Source: Acanthaster planci (lineage: Eukaryota > Echinodermata > Asteroidea > Valvatida > Acanthasteridae). From it: a stretch of 22,754 nt of DNA. Below are positions 6,789-16,901 of this stretch, in pieces. The notes below the pieces were generated by a model. It was given only the letters and a program-made list of their open reading frames with translations, did no database searches and had not been told where the DNA came from. Location of the stretch: the NCBI RefSeq assembly GCF_001949145.1, contig NW_019091518.1, forward strand, positions 632,665-655,418, written 5' to 3'. How positions within the stretch are numbered: the stretch's first letter is position 1; each line of letters opens with the position of its first letter. The position numbers were made by a program, and so were the translations under genes.

Positions 6789-9700
6789 GTAAGGCTTTAA
6801 ACAGAACCGCTATTATATTCAGTGGGTAGAAAATAATGTTGCAACTAAAATTAGAAGCCGTTACTTTTGTATATCATACTTGCAAGACGTTGTTTGTGCA
6901 AGTTGAATGCCACCTTGACCTATGGTATCTTGTTACCTGTAAGAATGCTTGCACATGAAGTTTAACCACTTCATGCCTGATAACATGGTAATATACAGGG
7001 ATCTTGAATGAAAGGCCCCAAGGTTCAGTTTTAAAGAGTTTTAAAGAGTAATAACCAGCATTTCAACTTGACTTTGCAGTTCTGGATTTTAGGGGAAGAA
7101 TTGTAAAATGCGCTGCCATGGACACCTGTTAATAGTAGAGGTTGAATCTATTTAGAAACAAGACCATACACTGCTCACAGTCATGCAGTTGAAATCATGT
7201 GTCCATGACTATTGGCTTTTTGATTTGTATTGCAGACACTGATTCAACGCTGAAGACCGTTTATATCAGTGATCCTCTGACAAATTCAAGCTTCCCACAT
7301 GAGGTCAGCCAAGCATTTCATCGAGTGGCACTACTTGACCTGATGGAAGGCCTGGAGGGTCTGTCTTCACCTGGTGGCCCTGACAGTGCCTCTGTGGAGG
7401 TAGATAAGCAATATGATGACTACCTGGAGTTTGACCTGACAAGTCTGGAGACGTTTGGGTCCCTGCCTTCAAAGTCACGTCTCAGGAATGCAAAGGACTC
7501 TCAAATCCAGCACAAAGCCAAAGCTGAGAGAAAGTTGTCAGAAAGTGAAACGAAAGACAGAGCTTGTCTTCCAGCTGATGCCCAAACGATTGCTACTAGG
7601 GGTGCAAATGTAGAAGAGAGCAAGTTTACGGGGGGAACCAGTTTAAATGGAAACCAACATGGTTCACCCAAAGGTTCCTTAGAGTCTACTACTAATCGGG
7701 CATTAGAAGCTAAGTCTTCTGCTGCCCTGGAGGTTTTGCCAGACAGTTTTGAGATGCTGCAGGCAGTAAGAATTCAGAAGGCCAAACAATCACAAATGCA
7801 GCCGTCAGGAACTTTGCCCAAATTGGCCAGCTTTGGGTCAGAAGAACCTGTCGCCAAACCTGGCATTGACCCCCAAATCAAAAGGGAATTTTTGGACGAA
7901 AGTGAGGAGCTCCTCTTTCTCAGTGATGGCACTGAAGGTGAGTTAATGATTGAACTGTCCTCAGGCCCAGATTCTCCCGTGAAACCATCAAACAGCCAAC
8001 TGACTCGTAAGACAGAAACAACTGGAGTGCGCGACATCAGCAAAGAGGAAAAAGAGACTTGCGGGGAAAATTTGAAAGGTGCGGGTACAGAAGACGCACA
8101 GCAAAGTTGTTCTGTCAGATCGACACTAAGTGCAAGAAAACGAGAGGTGTGTTTGGGTGTGGCATCGGAGGAAGCCCCAACCCCAAGGAGAAGTCTGAGA
8201 CTTCAGAAGAACCCCCCTGCCGATGTAAAGTGCCAAGCCCCCCTGCTTTATCAACCACTGTCAAAGACACCCAAAGAAGTTTTACCTGAAATTCAAATCC
8301 CTGCACCGACTTCTGAAGACCCAGTTTGTGGGGAAAATAGCTACCCAGCAATCCCTTCCCGAGAGGCCGCGAGAGGGGTTATACCTGATTCTCCCCTTTC
8401 CCCACCCCCTCACGAGAAGGGGCTTGCCACTGGGGTGTCCTTTCCCCCAGCATCTACATCTACCCCCATCAAGGGGTCACTTTTAGTGGGGAAGAGACTT
8501 GCTAGTGACTCTTTCACTAAGAATACTTGCCAAGCACTGACCCCTGCACCAGAGTCTCTGCAAATGAAGAAAAGGAGAACGGCAGGCCGGTGTGCTGCAG
8601 ACCATTCAGTCGCTGAGGACAAGCCTTGCATGAGATATAATCTCAGATCAAAGTCTAGTGGGTCGGGAAATCAAGATCAACAAGTGGTTCCTGGACCAGA
8701 AATACCAAGAAGAGAGCTGAGAGCCGGTGGGAATGATAGTGTAGATAAATCCCTGACCTCAACGGAAATACCTACAAGTGAACTAGATGACATTCAGGAT
8801 GAGGTTGTCACAAAAGAACAGCAAGAAGCTTTCAATGCAGTTGTCCCAGAGGAAAACCAAACTATGCCGTGGAAGTCTCACAAAGACTCTGCAAAATTCA
8901 ATGAACACGAGAGTAGAAGCCCAAGGAAAAGCCATGCACTCAACAAAAGACATGTTCTGCAAGCTGAAGAGATGAAGACTGGAGCGGAGTCTACAGTTGA
9001 CTCTATTCTCAAACTCCAAGAGCGATTACACAGTAGCAAGGCTACCCACCAGTCTCCTCCCCAGCCCCCAGTCAGTGCTCCTGTTGGAAGCATGCAGATG
9101 AACGCACAAGGGGATGGATGCTTAGAAGATGCCTCAGATTACAAGATGCCATCAAAGGGGAGTATTGACTACAGCTTATGGAGGTTTGGATGTCACTTGC
9201 TGGTCATTAAAAACAACATTGATGCTGTCACTGCCAACTACGCTGAGAGTAATCTCAACAAGGTAATCAAGTTTGTAGTTAATGAGCCAGCTCAGTGTTT
9301 TCAAAGGCAAGGTCATTTTAGAACAAAGCACCCGGTGATGTCATGTCGATTTGAACATGTTCATTTTCTGTGAATGGGGTGGGCTGATAGTTTGGACCTT
9401 CATATTGAGGTTCTTGAATGATTGCTGACGTACTTGTTGAGTATGCACTCTTAAAGACTGGCATCATTATTTGACAGCATGAATACATCTAATGACCATT
9501 TAAATTGGCCAATAGTTGATTGTCAGTAGTACATGTAGGTTGAAAAGAAAATGGCTGTGAGACACACTTTCGTGGGATCAGAACATTTATTTTTCTAATC
9601 GGTGCATTTTTGGCCACTATGACTTGATTCACTTTTAATACTTGCATTCCCACATCCAGATGCAAGTTGCGACCATCCTGCCTAAGTTGGAATACCAGCC

Positions 9701-12700
9701 CCACTTTGGCTACGAGCAGATCAGCATGAGTGAACTCATCAAGCTCTGGATGAGTCTGCTGCTGCAGCCAGGGTCAAAGGTCATTCAAGGTAACCAATTT
9801 GAATGACCCAAGTCATCAGTTTCATTGAGGGTGTGACCAGATCAAAGTCAAGCCGTTTATTTTTCTCCCATTGGCATGGTGATACAATTTATTTTTTCCC
9901 AATTGTATGAAAACTTTGTAAACAAATCAGTTCCAGTGATTATGTTTCAATGTACCATAAAAAATGGACGTCCAGTTGGGTCTACTCCTTTTTACATTGG
10001 CCATATGTTTGCCTGCAGGGGCTGGTGGAACTATAGTTGGCTGTGTGTAAAAAGCAAAAGAATTAGCGAACTAAGTGTTAAGAAATCTCATTCAACTCTC
10101 ACAGCAAAACACCAAATAATAAACACTGGCTACCTGTAGGGTGACATTTCTGCATACTTTGACTGCCTGCATATGAACAGTAGTAGGCAATGCGAAAAGG
10201 GTCTGTCAAGAAATCTTGAACTGTGTACTTTGCATGCTAACAATATCCAGGCCGTGTCAATGCCTTGACCTCTGACCTAATGATGCTGGAACAGTTTGAC
10301 ATGAACAGCGCCCTCTGGGAGCAGCCATCCTTCCAGTAAGTAGACATGAGCAACACTAAAAAATGCCAGCAACAATGTTGTTCCGAAAAAAATATCTCTA
10401 GACATGCGTATTCTTTAGTGGTTTCCTGTTTGATATTTTATTTTTGTTTTAACAACTACTCCAGTTTCATGTAGGTACATGGATGAACAAATTAACGTTT
10501 CCAATCAGTACATGTACTTACATTCTGGAATTTCCAAATTTTCTGTTGAAGTCAAACAGTATTCAACTAAATTGGATGGTAGTGGGATACCTCACATGAA
10601 CCTTGTTGTAAATTTTAATGAGCACCTTTAAGTAAAACGTGTTTTCTGTGATTATATCTGTTCAAATAAATCATTTATCTTCAGAGCACAACTATATGTT
10701 TAACAAGCTATAAGGGCTTTTTTTTGTTCATGCCAAGATGCGAATTCTGAATGTAGATTGTGTCATTGAGGAGAAAACAAGGGGAACCCTCGCCCTGTGT
10801 TTGCAGCCAAACAATGGCTACATACATTGTTTGGCATGCACAAGGGTTTATCCACAACGAACACAGGGTGAGGGTTCCCCTCGTTTTCTCTGTTTTCTCA
10901 GAATGAAGCAATCTACATTCAGAATTCGCGTCTTGGCATGAACAGAAAAAAGCCGTTTTTAGCTTGTTGTAGTTGGGCTCTGAAGACAAATGACACTGCG
11001 TTCGATTTGGATGCTTCCAAATTTATTTGAACGGTAAAAATTAGACAAAACATGTTTTTGAGAGGCGCTCTTTAACCAAATGATATCAGATTCATTTCTT
11101 CACCCACAGACCATCTCGGTGTTTAAAGATGATGTTCCAAGTCCTTGACAAGTTGGCCAGGTAATGATCGAAGTTTATGTCCTGTTTCTTTGATATTCTG
11201 TAGAAAGCGATCCAGACGTTTTTGTGACTTGCACTGTTAAGATTACATGATTACCCATGAGCTGATTCTGGCATTGTCAAATAAATGTACCTTCCTTTTT
11301 ATTCCTCAAAAATTGTGGAAAAATAGAGAGAAGCCAATAAAACTGTTCTGAAAATCAGCACCCTAACACAGTAGGTGCTCATCTCTGTGTTAATGAACAT
11401 CTCTTATAAAGTGCATAAAGTCCCTATGTGCTGAATGTAATTAGCCTAGCGCATCGGCTCACAACATCGGCTGAAACCATCTCAGCTCACTGGGGAGTAT
11501 ACTAGTGCAATGCTGCCGTGTCATGTGCCGGATCAGGTGCAAAGAGCTAAAACATAACCGTGTCTGCCTTCACAGGCACCCATTTACTCCTGGGTGGAGA
11601 GAGGCATGTCTGGGTAAAGTGACTTGCCTAGGATCACAGCATGCTGCCACCAGCTGGATTCGAACCCCTGACTCTCCATGTGTGATTAGAAGCTACAGAC
11701 CCCAACCACTTGGCCAGATGGCCACCATAGTGATGGTGTTGAGCTTTGTCTTGAAAACGATTCAGCTGAAACTGAATTCATTCTTACAGTGCCCTCCTAT
11801 AAAAACCTCTTGACAAATGCTCTATTATAAAGTACCATTACCACCTGACCAAGTAAGGCACTCTATGTGTTGTTCATGTCTCTAAGACAGGTATTTTCCA
11901 ATACACTGCGAAATACAGGAAATGAAAATTAACCACTTCATGCCGTGTGGATTTAGCGGCATGCACGACCCGCTGCCAGGCGAGTTTTCATGACTTTCTG
12001 GTTTCAAAATTCTTCAAAAATTCATATCTTCAATATCATTTACGCTTACACCCAAACGAATGACTGTCTTGGGGCGAGTCTTATCTGACAAGCAACCTCC
12101 ATTGATGCATGAGTATTGGAACCATGCCTGCCGCCCAGTAAAGAGCCCATTGTGCGGTGTTGCATAATTTCCTCTTCGTTCCGGAAATCGGGCCAGTGTG
12201 TTGCTGGACGGTGGTGTTGTCTTTACTAATGCGGCAAGATTCCACCTGCACGCAGTGGCATTGTATCACTCATCGCTGGAGTGTTGGAGCACTTCTTGTC
12301 TCCGCTGATATGATAATCCGCCGGCACTGGCAGCGGCGAACAGTGGTACTGTTTCAAAACAATGACGGATTACCCCGGCCATGAATAAATGGAACCCAGC
12401 CCTGGGAACCTATTGTTGCCCATCAGTGATGGAATTACCTCTGCTGGTGGCCTAAACTTTGGACTGACAGCAAGTGAACTTTCTCTAAAAATGCCCAGCA
12501 ACTTTATTTTTAAAAAAGTTCTGATTTTGGGCACCCCTGCCTTGCATATATATGGCCAAGGTCTCCCATACCGGGAACCCCGGCGGCAAGTGGTTAATAA
12601 CTCTCACTCTTAGTGCATTTTCATAACGAGTGGATTTGGCTTAGACAGCGGTTTCGCTGGTTCCAGTCAGAGCTTGAACATTTGGTTTCGAACGCTGCTT

Positions 12701-15700
12701 CAAAATGGCTGGAACCAGCAAAACCAAAGTCTAAAGCCGATTCCACTCATTTCTAAAACGTTCTTAGAAACGCTGTGGTCTTTTACATGGTGTATCTGCA
12801 AATCTTTCCTAGCTTTGCGCTCTCCACCATGCGAGACCTCCAAAAGCACAAACCCTTGAACCTGAGCATTCCCACCACTTGGACTTTATAACCTTGTCTG
12901 TTCATCTTTGTGTGATGATTACAGTCTTCCTGAGGGACCCTATCTGTTGTGCCACTCTGCCGGCGACATGCATGCCTGTATCTTGCAGACTGCTACCCCC
13001 ACAGCCAACAAAAGGTATTTCAAGCAGATCCCCCGTGTGTCTCCATCAGTAATTTGTGAAGACCGTGTGTGGGATTTGAAGACTACTTACTATAAACTGC
13101 ACCATTACATTCAGTCAAGCTTACGTTTTAATCTCTCCATTGGGAGAAAGTCAGTGTCACCTTTTCCAGCTTGATGCTACCATTGCCGACAGTAAAAAAA
13201 GAAGAGGGGGGTGTCATTATTAACACATCTGCCCTCACTATTCAGTAACTCCTAACTGGAGAGAAGCATTGGGTTCTGTGCTTGGTTGGAAAAGTCTTAT
13301 GTTATATATTGTTTGTTGATTCAACTATGATCAGAACTCGGATATGGAAAAGGAAATGGAAAAGACTGACCAAAATATATTTTTCTAAATTTTGTGAAGG
13401 TTGTTTGATGGACATTAGGAAAATTTCAATATTTTGTTGGTTATTAATGCCTAGGGAGTGCTCTCAGCAGCTTAATTTTTAAGGATTTTTGTCAGTTAAT
13501 CTATTTGTTAATCATAATGTCTTGCAGATCTGTCTTTGACTTGCACAAGAGCTGCAGCCAACTACCCATGATGCAATCCTGTCCACCACAGCAGTTCCCA
13601 TGGTTACCACTTGATACCAATTTGTATCTTCCGGGACATATTGCCACAGGTCGGATCCCTGCTACGTTTCCACCCAAAAACACAGGGAAAAAAGCAAAAG
13701 GTACTTAAATACATTGGTGTGGGAAAAAAGAGGGAATTCACATGCGACAGACATGATCTGTGTGGGACAAACTAGACTGGACACCTGACGTCACAAAGAC
13801 TACAGATCTTATGTTCCCAACTTTGGCCATCCCAGAGCTGTGCACAAGAGTGATGGTACTCTTGTATGCACAGGTCCTCAATCTCTTCATTAGCATTTGT
13901 GGAGGGAACTGGACACAACCACTCTCCTCATTCAATGAAATCTGTATAAAAATTAGTGTTCCTTAATCAGTTAGATTAAACTTCCCTTCTTACCGCCAAT
14001 GGTCTTGATTTGTTTTTTTTGACAAGGAGATTAGTGGTGTCGCTGTCCTAGTTTTCTACGATTACTTTTCTGTTTGAACTTCTATCTTGCTGTGTGATTT
14101 GCCAATAGGCCAGAGGCTGAAGCTCAAATTATGTGTGCAAAATGAGTTTCGCTCCTACCTCCGGGGTCTAGTATATTTTGTAAATTTAACATGTTTCCTG
14201 CTTCACAGTAAAAGTTCTCCACAAGAACTGCCCCAAATTAATTTAAACTCCCCGGCGCAAATCCATCCTTGAAATAGTTGTTCAGGGTACCCGCTGCTAC
14301 ATCTGATTCAAACCAGCCAGCAGACACCGGCAAGCTCGTTGGTCGAGTGGTTAAGACATCTGCACTAGTAAGCAGGAGGTCATGGGTTCAAGTCCCACCC
14401 GAGTACATGTACACTTGTGGTTTTTTCACAAGCCTTCGGGGGCAGTGTTAAAATACACGTTGGGCAGGTAAAAAAAAAATCTAAAATTAATCATAATTAA
14501 TCATGCTTCTATGTCTTAAATTTGGTGTCTTAAATTTGGTGGAGTGGAGTTGGGCTCCACCATGAATTTCGGTTTTCCGGACTGGTTTCTCAAGTTTGAG
14601 TAATTGTTTCTGTAACTAAGAAACGAAGGGAAACCGGTCTGTGCAAGCAAGGTTCAAGGAATAATCAGTTCATATTATCCTTTTGCTAACAGGGTTTTCA
14701 GGATTATTCCAAGAAGATTGCTGCCGTGAATTAGATTTTTATAAGAGGGAGTGGATGAGATTTGTTGTCAGCATCAACAGGGTCACTCCTCACTCTTTTC
14801 TTACTGTTTGATTTTATACAGCTTCATGGATGAGTGGTTCGTTTGCTGATGTATTTAAGTAGGTTCTTGTGAAAAGTATGGAAAGAGAATTTTAGATTGA
14901 TGTCAGTTTTAATGCACTGGCAGATATACCAGCATTTGTGCATAGGTTAGCTTCCTAGAAGCTTAACTTTTAGAGCACAATACTTAGCTAGTAGGAAGTC
15001 ATCATGACTGGTCTCATGCAAGGCCATGATAGTGGGTGAGTAACACTTGTCAACACATAACTCGCCCGTGAGCTCATTTATTAAGCTGGTGTTTCCCAGA
15101 AAGCGGGATTTTTAAAACTCCATATCCGGAGCTCAGAGACCCTAGGGCTTGTATGTGCTCATGTATATTGTGTCTATTTGTGTTTTTGTTCCTAACTCAC
15201 CCACAAACTGCGACCTTTGACCTCCACTATATGCAGATGGGCGAAATATTGTCATGTGATTTGCTGCAGATATATTTCTCCTCCGTTGTCAAGCGTTGTC
15301 ACATTTCATCTATTTGTGTATTTAAAGAAAACTTCTCAAATCTATCATTACATGTAATTTCTCTAAAATGACTGGATGTTTCATGGAGAACTTTACTATA
15401 TTCTTAATCATGAAATCCGCACCTTCAACATTTTTAGAAAATGTATGGAATAAACCCCTGAGGTGGGAGGGAAATAACAGGATAGAATTAACAGCCGATG
15501 GCCTAGTTGTCACGTACACATGACTGCAGAACACATTGACTGTAAGCCCATACATTCAAGGGCAGATCCGGAGAAAAATTCTTTTTGGGCGAGGGACGAA
15601 ATTATTGAGGGGGGGGGAGGCAAGACTAGGAAATTTCTTTCTGCAACTTTTGATGGCTTCTGAGGTGTAAGGCTAAATGTATGGCATTTCACACAAATTG

Positions 15701-16015
15701 GGAGGCAGTAATTGAAAATTGCCCCCAAAAATCTTGGTTTGGGCTTCGGGGAGGGGGGTGCGGCCATGGCCCCAGTTAACCATGGATGGTCAACATGGAT
15801 GGTCAAAATGTATTTCAATAATGTTATTTAAGCCCCCTGAAGAATTCCTCTGAAATGTCTCTCTCCTGACATGCTGGCAGATTGCTGATTCCACATCTGA
15901 GCTCTGGAGGCAGCACGTTGACCGTTACAGAGTACACCTAAATTGTATTTTTTTCTTTCCAGGTGGTTTGCCAAAAAAGAAACCAAAGAAGAAAAAGAAG
16001 GCAGGCAAGAAGTAA
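6629..16015 (+). CDS. ICE2: ICE2/NARG2 (little elongation complex subunit 2) orthologue, eight exons, 5' partial
   Basis: ICE2 is a subunit of the nuclear little elongation complex (with ICE1 and ELL), which promotes Pol II transcription of snRNA genes. The exons are 6629-6788, 7236-9262, 9660-9789, 10251-10335, 11110-11160, 12925-13014, 13528-13700 and 15963-16015, all GT-AG with matching phases. They total 922 residues. Conserved pieces, numbered from the first visible residue, are NHAPEYEKNWRIPVQI (~36-51), the YLEFDLTSLETFG motif (~116-128) and the C-terminal NARG2 domain (~695-905). That domain includes LPKLEYQPHFGYEQ, SLPEGPYLL, PWLPLDTNLYLPGHI and GRIPATFPP. These match human ICE2 in order. 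Roughly the first 290 residues expected from the human protein (including the FSRFSQREQ-type region) were not found. The final tail is lysine-rich. Confidence 0.92.
6962..7006 (+). repeat. TTAACCACTTCATGCC-type element end in an ICE2 intron
   Basis: TTAACCACTTCATGCC at 6962 is identical to the left terminus of the element at 11929. The sequence after it follows the 5934-5980 copy instead, so it may be a solo or truncated end of a related family. Confidence 0.5.
7236..9262 (+). CDS. ICE2: ICE2 2.0-kb central exon
   Basis: The exon starts after TTGTATTGCAG and completes a split Asp codon. It runs 675 codons to AACAAG|GTAATC. The open frame continuing past 9262 is intron. After LKTVYISDPL and the YLEFDLTSLETFG motif, the sequence is polar, rich in Ser, Glu, Lys and Pro, and probably disordered. 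It carries basic patches such as RRSLRLQK, KKRRTAG and RYNLRSK. The exon ends with SIDYSLWRFG, the start of the conserved C-terminal domain. A shift or acidic-cluster segment (ESEELLFLSDGTEGE-like) may be a docking motif, by inference only. Confidence 0.92.
9660..9789 (+). CDS. ICE2: ICE2 exon, NARG2 C-terminal domain
   Basis: The acceptor is CACATCCAG and the donor GTAACC. It reads MQVATILPKLEYQPHFGYEQ followed by ELIKLWMSLLLQPGS. The match to human LPKVEYQACYG...ESELCRLW is clear. Confidence 0.93.
10251..10335 (+). CDS. ICE2: ICE2 exon, NARG2 C-terminal domain
   Basis: The acceptor is AATATCCAG and the donor GTAAGT. It reads RVNALTSDLMMLEQFDM, equivalent to human GHIDAFTSKLFLLEE. Confidence 0.9.
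10615..11075. mobile_element. 461-bp fold-back MITE-like element with TTAA at both ends, in an ICE2 intron
   Basis: The two halves are reverse complements over most of their length. The ends are TTAATGAGCACCT and, on the other strand, TTAAAGAGCGCCT. Paired inner blocks include GTTCAAATAAAT, TCTTCAGAGC, TTCATGCCAAGA-GCGAATTC and ACCCTC-CCCTGTGTT. The right arm has an extra ~27 bp (near 11003-11030) not found in the left. The centre holds CCAAACAATG...CATTGTTTGG. Open frames inside are shadows of the palindrome. There is no transposase, so it is non-autonomous. Confidence 0.8.
11110..11160 (+). CDS. ICE2: ICE2 51-nt exon
   Basis: The acceptor is CACCCACAG and the donor GTAATG. It reads PSRCLKMMFQVLDKLA, with one base before and two after, as the neighbouring exons require. 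It is too short to be seen as an open frame by itself. Confidence 0.87.
11550..11722 (-). mobile_element. tRNA-derived SINE with CORE-like body
   Basis: On the minus strand the tRNA-like head spans 11722-11646. It has A box TGGCCAAGTGG, B box GGGTTCGAATCC and a pairing acceptor stem (GCCATC with GGTGGC). It is followed by a body reading CCTAGGCAAGTCACTTTACCC, shown here in part, and AGTAAATGGGTGCCTG, the pattern typical of CORE/MIR-like SINEs. The 3' limit is approximate. The body following the tRNA head makes a free-standing tRNA gene unlikely. Confidence 0.75.
11929..12597. mobile_element. 669-bp non-autonomous element with TTAA ends (piggyBac-like MITE)
   Basis: The left end is TTAACCACTTCATGCC. 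The right end reads TTAACCACTTGCCGCC on the other strand. TTAA at both edges is the target duplication used by piggyBac-type transposases. The interior has no long coding frame. The internal sequence is found again, inverted, at 18802-19230, which confirms a dispersed family. It sits inside the 1.76-kb ICE2 intron. Confidence 0.75.
12607..12771. repeat. Long imperfect hairpin (~60-nt arms, ~42-nt loop)
   Basis: The arms are 12607-12666 and 12709-12771. The inner ~40 bp pair with few mismatches: GAGTGGATTTGGCTTAGAC and CGCTGGTTCCAG on the left against CTGGAACCAGC and GTCTAAAGCCGATTCCACTC on the right. The outer ~20 bp pair more loosely. It starts only ~10 bp after the TTAA element. It could be a small fold-back transposon or a transcribed hairpin. 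I cannot tell which. Confidence 0.75.
12925..13014 (+). CDS. ICE2: ICE2 exon, NARG2 C-terminal domain
   Basis: The acceptor is GATTACAG and the donor GTATTT. It reads LPEGPYLLCHSAGDMHACIL, matching human SLQEGSYLLSHAAEDSSLLI. Confidence 0.9.
13528..13700 (+). CDS. ICE2: ICE2 exon, end of NARG2 C-terminal domain
   Basis: The acceptor is GTCTTGCAG and the donor GTACTT. It reads SVFDLHKSCSQLP, then PWLPLDTNLYLPGHIATG and RIPATFPPKN. This is the most strongly conserved block of the family. Confidence 0.93.
14329..14480 (+). mobile_element. tRNA-derived SINE with A-rich tail
   Basis: A tRNA-Leu/Ser-like head contains A box TGGTCGAGTGG (14340-14350) and B box GGGTTCAAGTCCC (14384-14396). It is followed by ~60 bp of unrelated body and an A-run at 14469-14479. 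The acceptor stem pairs over only ~4 bp (CTCG with CGAG) and the anticodon loop is irregular, so I prefer a SINE over a functional tRNA gene. Confidence 0.7.
14512..14540 (+). repeat. Short direct repeat, two copies of a 14-mer
   Basis: GTCTTAAATTTGGT occurs twice in tandem just after the SINE tail. The second copy is followed by GGAGTGGAGTTGG. Confidence 0.7.
15560..15770 (+). other. G-rich intronic stretch with runs of 8-10 G
   Basis: Runs of G near 15610 and 15750, with smaller runs between, lie on the coding strand of the last ICE2 intron. It resembles degraded interspersed repeat sequence and might fold as G-quadruplex RNA. No family was recognised. Confidence 0.4.
15963..16015 (+). CDS. 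ICE2: ICE2 last exon, lysine-rich tail and stop
   Basis: The acceptor is TTTCTTTCCAG after a good pyrimidine tract. It completes a split Gly codon and gives GLPKKKPKKKKKAGKK before stop TAA at 16013-16015. The tail has the look of a nuclear localisation or RNA-contact signal (inference). It is separated from the previous exon by a 2.26-kb intron. I see no AATAAA in the following ~600 bases. Confidence 0.82.
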
Positions 16016-16821
16016 TGCTGCTTTTGAAAGGGCTTCAATGTCTGACCTCGTTAACGTCTGTGGATTTGCTGTCAGATGAAGACCTCAGCAGAAGGCGTTT
16101 CTACCGTGTATAGATTGCACTTTGTATCGTTGTTTATTATGTAAAGTACATTTGTCATTCCCTCACTGAGATATTTTGTAATGATGAGATTTCCTTATTG
16201 ACAAGTATCCCTTTCCTATTTTTAGTTTTCTTCTTGATGTGAGGCAGACTGCTTTGTCCAGATGTTGGTAACTGGTAAATAACAAACATTGATATGGATT
16301 TACATTCTGTGCTGAGAAGTTAGTAGCAACACTGCAGGTATTTTCCCATGCAGTTCTCTCATTTGACTCTTTTTCATTTATCTGCATTTGTCAAAAGCAC
16401 TTAGCGACCATAAGTTTTGTTTTCACTAAGGGCCACCATATTGTCCTACATTTGCCACAGATTCGATTTACAGATAGTGTAACACAGACAAAACAAAAAC
16501 TTGGAACTGTGAATCGGTTATTTATGTATTATTACCAATAATTTAATTGTATTCACACTTGACTTCAATTATTGTTTATTATAAGCACAAGTCCATATGA
16601 CTTGCATCAAAATAATGTCAAAGAAGTCCTGTTTTATTAAGCAACAAATTTGGTTCACATTTTAACGTGAGTTAATCACATATCAAGGTAGGTTGTTTGT
16701 CAACAGTTGTATTCTCAGAGGTGAATAATGTGGTGCTGCATATGTATGTATATGTATATCTATAAGAATAGAACGTTATCTTGTTTGAAAGCAGAGCCGG
16801 CCTTGGCCCTGGCCCTATGCC
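16016..16821. other. ICE2 3' untranslated and downstream region
   Basis: This stretch is AT-rich with no coding frame of note. Only weak polyadenylation-like words (AATAAT) are present. A short TATGTATGTATATGTATAT run lies near 16742-16760. Confidence 0.5.
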
Positions 16822-16901
16822 AAGCCTGGTTTCCATGTCAACATGAGAAACGCAGAGAGCAACGCAATCAGGACGCAAACTGCTAAGCGGATATGGAAAC
16901 A

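Noticed and set aside
9263-9373. Continuation of the ICE2 frame to a stop at 9373
   Set aside because: AACAAG|GTAATC is a donor in phase with the conserved exon at 9660. The residues after it do not resemble the family.
10738-10989. Overlapping open frames on opposite strands with similar proteins
   Set aside because: They lie in the fold-back element, where the two arms encode the same peptide in opposite directions. They do not represent a gene.
12081-12384. Open frames in the TTAA element, and the related frame at 18980-19162
   Set aside because: The frames are short and not conserved between the two copies, so I do not believe they encode a transposase.
14329-14405. A functional tRNA-Leu gene
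   Set aside because: The A and B boxes are good, but the acceptor stem fails to pair and an A-tailed body follows, which fits a SINE.
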